From Bacteroidales bacterium (GTDB lineage Bacteria > Bacteroidota > Bacteroidia > Bacteroidales > UBA10428): DNA of 41,562 bases. Where the stretch lies: positions 1 to 41,562 of the forward strand of contig JAFGBD010000069.1 of NCBI GenBank assembly GCA_016933335.1, in the 5' to 3' direction. Under the pieces are notes generated by a model that did not search any database, was not told the origin of the DNA, and saw only the letters and a program-made list of their open reading frames with translations. Each line of letters opens with the position of its first letter. The first letter of the stretch is position 1. Of the stretch, positions 34,838-41,562 are shown in pieces. A program made the translations under genes and the position numbers.

Positions 34838-35254
34838 TCATACTTTCAAAGCTTCCAAAGCCTTTTCACAATCTTCTTTTTTCAAGTAGAGAACAACGCC
34901 ATAACTATCCTTTATATCAGCTATTCCACTGGATTCATAAACATAAATACCGGCTTGAGAAAGCTTCCTGAAAATATCGGCACATTCTCCAGGTTCATCA
35001 CTATTACTCTTAACTATCAATGCAGTATAAGGGCCATCAAGATCCAATCCTGCTCTTTTTGCTCCATCTTTCATCTTTGAACCATCATCAGGAAATAGTG
35101 AAAACTGAGTCCGCTTATCTTCTGCCGGAATTGCCTTGAAAGCTAACAAACTGACACCAGCATCAGCAAACCCGGAAAGCAATTTATATGCTTCTCCTGC
35201 ATTACCGGCAATTGTAATGTTGTAATATTCAACTTTTTTTATTTCTAATGCCAT
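34838..35254 (-). CDS. ACT-domain protein
   Basis: The 138-residue protein appears to be two ACT-like ligand-binding modules in series (about 6-65 and 75-138). The second contains ALIVKSNSDEPGECADIFRKL, split by a short loop, then ADIKDSYGVVLYL, the strand pattern of ACT domains. These usually bind amino acids or other small molecules. The ATG at 35254 is preferred to the longer frame from 35434, because it begins the folded part and because a -7 promoter element lies 33 bp upstream of it. The upstream 60 residues look non-coding. No enzyme domain is attached, so it may act as a free regulatory subunit. Confidence 0.75.
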   Translation of the reverse strand: MALEIKKVEYYNITIAGNAGEAYKLLSGFADAGVSLLAFKAIPAEDKRTQFSLFPDDGSKMKDGAKRAGLDLDGPYTALIVKSNSDEPGECADIFRKLSQAGIYVYESSGIADIKDSYGVVLYLKKEDCEKALEALKV

Positions 35255-35286
35255 ATTGTCTATTTTAATTTTTATTGATGTATTTG

Positions 35287-35294
35287 CAAATATA
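35287..35294 (-). promoter_or_regulatory. -7 promoter element of the ACT-domain gene
   Basis: Minus-strand TATATTTG matches TAnnTTTG and lies about 33 bp before the start codon at 35254. It also argues against the longer start at 35434. Confidence 0.5.
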
Positions 35295-35426
35295 GCAAGT
35301 GGCGGCCTGGGGAGTGCATTCGTATCTCCCGGGACAATAGCCCGAAGCGGGTTACAATGATTGAAAAAGTATTGCGTACAAGGGTTATCTCCATTGTCGG
35401 ATATCCTGTTATGCTGACAACTTACC

Positions 35427-37448
35427 TTACTCAAGCAACAACATTTGACGTGACTGGCTGACTGTTTCTTTACCTGTATTTATTTCCATTCTGTAAATAT
35501 AAGTACCGGAAGCAACACGTAAGTTGTTATCATTGCGCCCGTTCCAGTTTATTTCAAAGGTGCCTGCAGATTGATACTGATTGATGAGCGTACGCACCTT
35601 TTCTCCCTTCAGATTGTAAATGTTCAACCTGATATCGGCAGAAGCCTTTAATGAATAGCCAATGGTGGTTGATGAAGTAAACGGATTGGGATAATTCGCA
35701 AAAAGTTTAAAACTCTCCGGGATATCAGTTTTGCGATGCTCAAAAACAGATGTCATTGAAGTATCCAGATCTGTGACATTATCTATTACATGAATCAGTT
35801 CAATACCTTCGCCGGTACCCAGATTGCGGCTGTACTGTCTGTCTGTGGAATTGTTCCAGTGCTCATGTACTCCCAGACTTTCTAAAGGGATGCCATCGTT
35901 TTCCGGGTCGTAGACCGTCCCGGAAGGCGGATTGTCGGCCTGGGACGCTTCGTGAAGATAATTGTCGACCGTACCTGAATTCACTACTCCTGCAGAACGT
36001 AAAAAATCGATCAGGACTGACTCGAAAGCGACAAAATCCTGGCTAATGAACAAACTTGAGGCTGGCCCGCCATTAAAGGGGGCTGCTGACCAGTATTTTT
36101 GGCGGACACAATCGCCCAGAAGCAATATGGTTTTGCCTCCCAGGTCTTTATGTCCCATAATATCTACCAAAACATTATATGAGCCCATGGGGCGCATTTT
36201 AATGTCACCCATATCGTGTGCGGCTACCGCTTCATGCATAAACATCGGATGCCAATGGTGATAGAAGTCATAGATTGTCGGATGCCATACAGATCCGAAA
36301 AAGTTCTTGGCGCAGAGAGTAACACCTGCAAGGTCAGTATGAGGGCGAGGGAGACACATGCTCATGAGATATTTGGCCTCAGATACAACCGTGGGCAGGC
36401 AGACCGTGCCGCTGCCCGGAACGAGTTCAGGATCGCCATAATGGATTACACAGTTGGGATCACGCACCACCTTTTCACGGGTGCCGGGATCACTACCGGG
36501 GCCGTTTTCATAATTAGGTCGATCCGTGGCATCGCCTTCGGCCCAGCGCACGCCGGGAAAGTCTGCATAGCAATAATTATAGACCGGGTCGCCATGATAA
36601 AAGATGCAGTCATAGAAGGTGATGTCCCCTTCCGGTACGCCGGCTTTGTTTACCAGATGCCAGATCAGGGCATGGACCATTTGCGGACAGGGCCGGGGTT
36701 CCTTTAAAGGGTCTTTGGTCCAGTCGTAGGAACGGGAAAAGATATTATTGATCTTGATGGTAATCTTGTCACCAGCCTCGTAGCCTGTATTTTCGCCGTA
36801 ACGTGTTTGGTTGAAGTATCTGAATATGGAATCCCAGGCCTCAACCAGATCAAAAATTCCCGTAAGGTTGTATATCGCCTGTGTCATCATTTGCCGGGCC
36901 ACTAACGGATCGGTGCGTTCATCTTCCCACCAATAGCCACTTGTACTGCCCTGGTCACAAAGTTCACTGTCATAGACCCACACGACGCGCCCGGGATGAA
37001 TCCCTTTGGCAGTACCTACGGGACTGTTGGCCGGATCGGTGGGGACAAAGCCTGCGTCTGAGTTTAAGACAGAAGCGGCAACATCACGTGTATCATTCAG
37101 GGTGACATAATAAAGCAGGATTGCCGCTGCAAAAAAGATTGCTCCCACCACATAACGTTTTCTTTGAAACAGGCGACGGGCCCGGCGCATGACCAGGGTA
37201 GACCCTGCCAGTCCCAGTAACCAGGCAATAAAGCCGGCGGCCAGCGGTTGAGCCACCTTTTGACAGGGATAGGCCGCACGGCTGGGCTTGGGTACAACCC
37301 TGATGAGAACCCAGATAACAGAGGCCAGACCAATAATAATCCAGAGCCATAAAGTTTTTCTTTTTGCTTTTTCAATTCCGGTTGTTTTACCGGTTCGGGG
37401 GCACACAGTGAAATGTTTCATTACCTGTCGTCTGATTTTTGAAAACAT
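35427..37448 (-). CDS. DUF362-domain protein with N-terminal membrane helices and a T9SS-type tail
   Basis: The 673-residue protein starts with three hydrophobic segments (about 32-52, 68-86 and 99-116). A DUF362-like domain follows (about 150-515; ITIKINNIFSRSYDW, AKNFFGSVWHP, ILLLGDCVRQKYW). The last 90 residues match a T9SS/FlgD-like sorting domain (KLFANYPNPFTSSTTIGYSL, GTYIYRMEINTGKE). DUF362 function is not established, though members are often near Fe-S proteins. Membrane helices plus a secretion-sorting tail are an unexpected mix. The gene looks richer in G+C than its AT-rich neighbours. Met10 (37421) is an alternative start. No partner gene is evident. Confidence 0.8.
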   Translation of the reverse strand: MFSKIRRQVMKHFTVCPRTGKTTGIEKAKRKTLWLWIIIGLASVIWVLIRVVPKPSRAAYPCQKVAQPLAAGFIAWLLGLAGSTLVMRRARRLFQRKRYVVGAIFFAAAILLYYVTLNDTRDVAASVLNSDAGFVPTDPANSPVGTAKGIHPGRVVWVYDSELCDQGSTSGYWWEDERTDPLVARQMMTQAIYNLTGIFDLVEAWDSIFRYFNQTRYGENTGYEAGDKITIKINNIFSRSYDWTKDPLKEPRPCPQMVHALIWHLVNKAGVPEGDITFYDCIFYHGDPVYNYCYADFPGVRWAEGDATDRPNYENGPGSDPGTREKVVRDPNCVIHYGDPELVPGSGTVCLPTVVSEAKYLMSMCLPRPHTDLAGVTLCAKNFFGSVWHPTIYDFYHHWHPMFMHEAVAAHDMGDIKMRPMGSYNVLVDIMGHKDLGGKTILLLGDCVRQKYWSAAPFNGGPASSLFISQDFVAFESVLIDFLRSAGVVNSGTVDNYLHEASQADNPPSGTVYDPENDGIPLESLGVHEHWNNSTDRQYSRNLGTGEGIELIHVIDNVTDLDTSMTSVFEHRKTDIPESFKLFANYPNPFTSSTTIGYSLKASADIRLNIYNLKGEKVRTLINQYQSAGTFEINWNGRNDNNLRVASGTYIYRMEINTGKETVSQSRQMLLLE

Positions 37449-38009
37449 GGGTTACTTTGTTTAAATAATAATATTTTCGGTCAGGTTTTAAATGTAACAA
37501 ATATTTGTATGAGGCACAAGCTTTTTATAAATGAATAGAAATATATGAGTCAAACCTTTGAGAAATTTCTTGATTGGCTGGTTTAACATTAACATTGCCT
37601 GGAAAAGTGTTTTTTTATCCTTAAGACATTTACTAAGTGTTAAAGAGTGATTGGATTTGAATCAAGCTTTCAGACAGTCTTAAACCGGAAAAAAGATAAA
37701 AGCATTCAGTGAATTCACTGCACCCGTCTTGAAGTTCTGGAAAAAGTTTAAAAATACAAATAAACTTTAAAGGAACATATAGATGGATGTAATTATACAG
37801 AGAGTGCAAGTTGTTACCAGTAAACAACAATGCAATATTTATGGTAAATCAACTGTACTAGATGGATGGCTGTGCAACAGACTGCTGTATTGTATCTGGC
37901 ACCATTGAAAAAAGCGGGAACGATAACGGATTAACCTCATTAAGCTGGGTGTAAATACCAAAGATGCTTAAAGATGGAGCAGGAGTAGATTGGGTGGTTG
38001 GGCAATTGC
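37449..38009. other. Gene-free AT-rich stretch of 561 bp
   Basis: I see no convincing gene here. A 41-codon plus-strand frame (37783-37908) has an AAAGGA sequence before its ATG but an unprotein-like composition rich in Cys and Trp. No terminator with a clear stem, no tRNA and no insertion-sequence ends were recognised. It marks the border between the GC-richer DUF362 gene and the AT-rich block to its right. Confidence 0.4.
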
Positions 38010-39500
38010 CTATCGGTTGCCTAATCGATTGGCACCAGTTTTTATTTTTTCATTGATTATTTTCCTTACAAAATCCATTTCTATGTCCCTTCCTATCTCA
38101 TATAGATTTACATCATTATCAATTAAGTAGTCCGGTCTCACGCCATGTTCGTCATCTTCACCACAAGGAAGAATAAATCTGGCAAAAGAAATGCAGACAT
38201 AAATTTCAGTATTTGGTAAGGTAACACCTAACCAATCACCAGTAAAAACAGTAGGCTGCCCGGTTTCCTGACCAATGATTGCCCCTAAACCATAGCATTT
38301 AAATGCTGCGGCAAAAAAGGCGGCAGCTGAATATGTATATGGACTTGTGAGTAAATAAACCTGACCATTTAATTTTAATGGATTCTCTTTTGGCTTTTTA
38401 GGTTCGAATTTTTGCTTGATAAATGTTCCATTCTTCGCGGTTAATATATACTTTCTACCATTATCTGTTCTGATATAAATTGGGTAATAGAGATAATTGT
38501 ACCATTTGAAATCATTATTATACTTTTTCCTTACGTCAATATGATATTTTTTGCGCTCTTTTGAAACTTTCGTTTCTATAATATTATATTGTGTTACAGG
38601 TTTATCAGTAATATATTCTAATAAAACATCTGCTAAACGTGATGTCCCGCCAACATTTTTCCTGATATCTATTATTAAATAACTGTAATCCTTTGATTTT
38701 ATTAATGAAAAAACACTATCACAAAAAGGTCTGAACTTATCCAAACCATCGCAATTATTGTAATGTATTACTCCTGTTTTTAATTCAGGAATTTCTGAAA
38801 AGGTATAATTCTTTATAGGTTTCTCAATGCGAAAATTATTTATTTCCTGAGGATTTTTGCCAATGATTTTGCAATGTCTGACTGTTGTATCGGTAGAACT
38901 TATATATTCAATTTCAAAACTATCAAAAGACCCAAATCTGTACCAAAAATTATTACTGAAATCCCGTGAAGCGTAAATCTCTTCAAATTTTTCGCTCTCA
39001 TTACTGACGTGACTCAATAATTTCTCAATGATTGAAGAAGCCGGCTTGTTATTAATTGAGATAATTTCTGATTTATATGGAATATCAAGCTTATCAGTGT
39101 TTACATAAAGTTTCTTTTTTTGAACCAATACTGGAATTGGAAAGAGTTTTCCACCTTCCTCAATATACTTGTTGAATTCTTCAAGTGGTGGCCAATAATA
39201 ATTATGTCCGTCGGTAACTACATTAAAAGCTATTGGTGCAAATAAATTCAAAAAATCCAACCGTGTCATTGGATGAGTAATATTTAATTTCAGTTTTTCA
39301 TACATCCTGTACACTGAATCCTTTGGTATTTCCTTGAAATAATCAGGATGTACCTTTTCAAATTTATTTAACAGATAATCTAAATCTTGACGCAACTGTC
39401 CGGGTTTAAATTTCTCGAATCCATAATTATCAAATATTTGGCAGGAAATTGTTTTTCCTATTACCATAAAAAGAATTAAAGTTAAACCGGTCTTATACAT
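38010..39500 (-). CDS. S41-family (tail-specific) serine peptidase
   Basis: The 496-residue exported protein begins with a signal peptide (about 1-20, ending ISC-Q). A helical N-terminal part (about 28-115) and a PDZ-like segment (about 120-200) lead into the S41 peptidase domain (about 235-470). Signatures are IDIRKNVGG (277-285), the presumed nucleophile Ser391 in SPYTYSAAAF, GQETGQPTVFTG, and HGVRPDYLID. S41 peptidases cut unfolded or C-terminally tagged proteins in the periplasm. The sequence is visibly AT-rich compared with most of the window. It ends next to a gene-free stretch. No gene partner can be named. Confidence 0.87.
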   Translation of the reverse strand: MYKTGLTLILFMVIGKTISCQIFDNYGFEKFKPGQLRQDLDYLLNKFEKVHPDYFKEIPKDSVYRMYEKLKLNITHPMTRLDFLNLFAPIAFNVVTDGHNYYWPPLEEFNKYIEEGGKLFPIPVLVQKKKLYVNTDKLDIPYKSEIISINNKPASSIIEKLLSHVSNESEKFEEIYASRDFSNNFWYRFGSFDSFEIEYISSTDTTVRHCKIIGKNPQEINNFRIEKPIKNYTFSEIPELKTGVIHYNNCDGLDKFRPFCDSVFSLIKSKDYSYLIIDIRKNVGGTSRLADVLLEYITDKPVTQYNIIETKVSKERKKYHIDVRKKYNNDFKWYNYLYYPIYIRTDNGRKYILTAKNGTFIKQKFEPKKPKENPLKLNGQVYLLTSPYTYSAAAFFAAAFKCYGLGAIIGQETGQPTVFTGDWLGVTLPNTEIYVCISFARFILPCGEDDEHGVRPDYLIDNDVNLYEIGRDIEMDFVRKIINEKIKTGANRLGNR

Positions 39501-39624
39501 TATTCGTTTTTAATCTGAATGAGACATTTCTATAGATAACAATTTGAATAAAGCAATACATTTCAAGTTTTTAAATATTGATAATTGCCAGCTCAGAAGC
39601 ATATTGATTTTAGATAACCAGATA

Positions 39625-40866
39625 TTAAAGTCCACTAGTATGATTCTTAACCAGTTGAATTATTTTTTTGTTTCCAGATGCTTTAGCATAATCATAGATA
39701 GTATTACCTTTATTATCTTTAATATATGCATTTGCCCCATTTTCAAACAGGTATTGAAGTATTTCTATATGTCCTTTGAGGGCTACCTCCATAAGAGCAG
39801 TCGAACCAGCATTGGTTTGTAAATCTAAATTTGCACCATTTCCAATAAGCAGTTTTACTAATTCTGTCTGTCCTGTATATGAAGCTATAATTAAAGCAGT
39901 TACTCCATAATTATTTTGCAAATTTATATCAGCACCACATTTTAAAAGAAGATTGATTACTTCCTTATGACCTTCTCGGGAAGCAAACATTAAAGCCGTA
40001 TAACCATCGGTTGTTTTCGCGTTAACATTAACATTATATTTTAAAAGAAGTTCAACGATTTCTGAATGGCCTTCTTGTGCCGCAAAAATTAATGCAGTTC
40101 CTCCAGAACTGTTTTGTAGATTCACATTTGCACCATTTTTTAAAAGAACATTTACTATTTCTGAATAACCTTCTTGGGAAGCAGCCATTAAAGCAGTTGA
40201 CCCATCAAAATTTTGCAGATTTACATCTGCGCCACCTTCTATAAGAGTTTTTATTATCTCTAAATATCCTTTCCAGGAAGCAAGCATTAATACGGTTTCA
40301 CCTGAAGATGATGACAGATTTATATCTGCCCCTTTTGCTACCAGTGTATCCACTATTTGGATATGACCTGCTTGTGTTGCCACCATTAATGCAGTCTCCT
40401 TTTTATTACTTAATATGTTCATATTTGCACCATTTCTTATTAAGTTATCAACTATTTGTGTATTGCCTTCTTGGGAAGCGATCATTAAAGCGGTAAAACC
40501 ATTATTTTCCTGTGAGTTCATATTTGCACCTTTCGCTATAAGGAGGTTTACAATTTCTGCATGTCCTTTAGATGATGCCAACATTAATGCAGTAAAACCT
40601 TTGGCACTTTTAATGTTCATATTTGCATCTTGATATAATAACAGTTTTACCCATTCAGCTTTGCCATCATATGAACACTCCATTAGTTTGGTCCAACCCC
40701 GCTCATCTTGTTTATTTATGTCAATAACTTTAAATATATCTTTTAATTTATAAATTGAGTCGTCTGAGAAATCATGATATTGATAAATTGTATCTTCTGA
40801 AGATACTTGACCTGTTAAGAACCTGAAAAATATGCTTAGAAGGAATATGAATATCATTCTTTTCAT
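39625..40866 (-). CDS. Exported ankyrin-repeat protein
   Basis: The 413-residue protein has a signal peptide (about 1-20, ending LTGQ) and then eleven 33-residue ankyrin repeats from residue 54 to the C-terminus; the last is incomplete. Repeats match consensus TALMxASxxGHxEIVxLLLxxGANVN closely, and several are near-identical, which suggests recent duplication. Ankyrin stacks bind other proteins. No enzyme domain is attached. The exported location is unusual for ankyrins but is found in Bacteroidota. It lies upstream of the S41 peptidase on the same strand (about 124 bp between), in the AT-rich block. Confidence 0.92.
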   Translation of the reverse strand: MKRMIFIFLLSIFFRFLTGQVSSEDTIYQYHDFSDDSIYKLKDIFKVIDINKQDERGWTKLMECSYDGKAEWVKLLLYQDANMNIKSAKGFTALMLASSKGHAEIVNLLIAKGANMNSQENNGFTALMIASQEGNTQIVDNLIRNGANMNILSNKKETALMVATQAGHIQIVDTLVAKGADINLSSSSGETVLMLASWKGYLEIIKTLIEGGADVNLQNFDGSTALMAASQEGYSEIVNVLLKNGANVNLQNSSGGTALIFAAQEGHSEIVELLLKYNVNVNAKTTDGYTALMFASREGHKEVINLLLKCGADINLQNNYGVTALIIASYTGQTELVKLLIGNGANLDLQTNAGSTALMEVALKGHIEILQYLFENGANAYIKDNKGNTIYDYAKASGNKKIIQLVKNHTSGL

Positions 40867-40947
40867 ATCAGATAAATATTTGTAAAATTTATGTTTTATT
40901 CAGATTTTTAATATTGTAATACTTTTTAAATTACATTTTTACAATTC

Positions 40948-41421
40948 TTATAATATTTTTTTTATCTCATGGCTTAATTCTTTTTCTTTAGATTCATTAC
41001 GGTTTATATCAGATTCTTCTTTTACTTTATCTCCATCAACAATACGGGATTTTTCCATAACTTGAATATAGACCATCGTTTTCTGTTCAGAAACGATTTC
41101 CATCCAGATTTTAGCATAATAAATGACTTCTTTGTATGAATAAGCAGTAAAAGAATTACCGTCTGAAGCCACACTGTATACTTCATAATCAGACGTGTAT
41201 CCTTCAATAAATTTATTTTTCACTTTTCCGTTAATTTTATATTCCAAAACTTCTAACGACTTTAATACTATTTTATAAGTTTCTTTTTGTGAATTTTGAA
41301 TTTCAAAAGAATAAGCATTTTCAGGTCTTTCTGGAATAATTGTAGTAAAACACATAAATGGAGGGGCAATTAATAGGAAAATAATTATTAATCGTTGAAT
41401 TGGTGCCAGGTACTTTTTCAT
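40948..41421 (-). CDS. Hypothetical exported protein (157 aa)
   Basis: The protein begins with a hydrophobic signal or anchor (about residues 10-25, LIIIFLLIAPPFMCF). If Cys24 is a lipobox cysteine its context is weak. The rest has alternating strands (YKIVLKSLEVLEYKI, NSFTAYSYKEVIYYAKIWMEI) and a highly charged C-terminal tail (about 125-157, rich in E and K). I do not recognise a family. It stands about 80 bp upstream of the ankyrin gene on the same strand and shares the AT-rich composition, so co-transcription is possible. Confidence 0.6.
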   Translation of the reverse strand: MKKYLAPIQRLIIIFLLIAPPFMCFTTIIPERPENAYSFEIQNSQKETYKIVLKSLEVLEYKINGKVKNKFIEGYTSDYEVYSVASDGNSFTAYSYKEVIYYAKIWMEIVSEQKTMVYIQVMEKSRIVDGDKVKEESDINRNESKEKELSHEIKKIL

Positions 41422-41562
41422 AATTATAAATTTAGATGGATTATCAAAAGGTTAAATGCGAATTTCTATAAGTTTATCACTATTATCCGACTAAATTTAT
41501 TTTTCTTTAATTTTCATTCTGTATGGCCTATGGAATGGGCATTGTTTTTTTATTTCTAAAAA
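41422..41562. other. AT-rich region at the right edge
   Basis: These 141 bp lie upstream of the last minus-strand gene. No gene start, perfect -7 element or repeat was recognised. The window ends here. Confidence 0.4.

Noticed and set aside
35255-35434. 60-residue N-terminal extension of the ACT-domain protein
   Set aside because: It overlaps the end of the DUF362 gene, and a promoter element lies inside it just before the shorter start.
37783-37908. 41-residue plus-strand frame in the gap next to the S41 peptidase
   Set aside because: Its composition is not protein-like, no family is visible, and the preceding AAAGGA could be chance in AT-rich DNA.

Overview
The window is chromosomal DNA from a member of Bacteroidota, most likely an anaerobic, fermentative Bacteroidales-type bacterium. 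Three things support this. Several secreted proteins end in type IX secretion (T9SS) sorting domains and many others carry lipoprotein signal peptides. Several genes are preceded by the Bacteroidota -7 promoter element TAnnTTTG. A full set of [FeFe]-hydrogenase maturases (HydG, HydE, HydF) is present. No rRNA, tRNA, CRISPR array, insertion sequence or phage gene was recognised.

Layout. 1-7,100: the tail of a possible coiled-coil protein with a 42-bp tandem repeat, an AsmA/DUF748-like envelope protein, a secreted beta-propeller, a tiny membrane protein, two tandem thioredoxin-like lipoproteins (the second without its cysteines), and the lipid A enzyme LpxH. 7,080-9,400 (minus strand): pyruvate kinase followed by an HD-domain phosphohydrolase. 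9,680-13,140: a MATE exporter, then a tight yicC-gmk-nadD cluster. 13,140-17,400: a structured-looking intergenic stretch, then hydG converging on hydE and hydF. 17,600-21,670: a lipoprotein and a 1042-residue ABC ATPase-permease fusion with an unusual N-terminal extension. 21,890-30,310: pheT, a macro-domain hydrolase, a secreted WD40 protein, and a carbohydrate block with two family-43 glycosidases (arabinan/xylan type) flanking a T9SS cargo protein.

30,420-41,562 is an accessory region, mostly on the minus strand. It holds a lipoprotein with a caspase-like His/Cys signature, an M48 metalloprotease lipoprotein, a Tat-exported aldo/keto reductase-like ferredoxin fusion with altered catalytic residues, an ACT-domain protein, a DUF362 protein that combines N-terminal membrane helices with a T9SS tail, and a visibly AT-rich end with an S41 peptidase, an 11-repeat ankyrin protein and an unknown protein.

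Functionally, the first 25 kb is mainly housekeeping (glycolysis, nucleotide and NAD synthesis, tRNA charging, lipid A) plus hydrogenase maturation. The last 16 kb is mainly envelope and secreted functions. No complete new system with several interlocking parts could be shown. The best leads are the caspase-like lipoprotein, the DUF362/T9SS/membrane fusion, the degenerate reductase, the cysteine-less TlpA paralogue and the possible structured RNA upstream of hydG.
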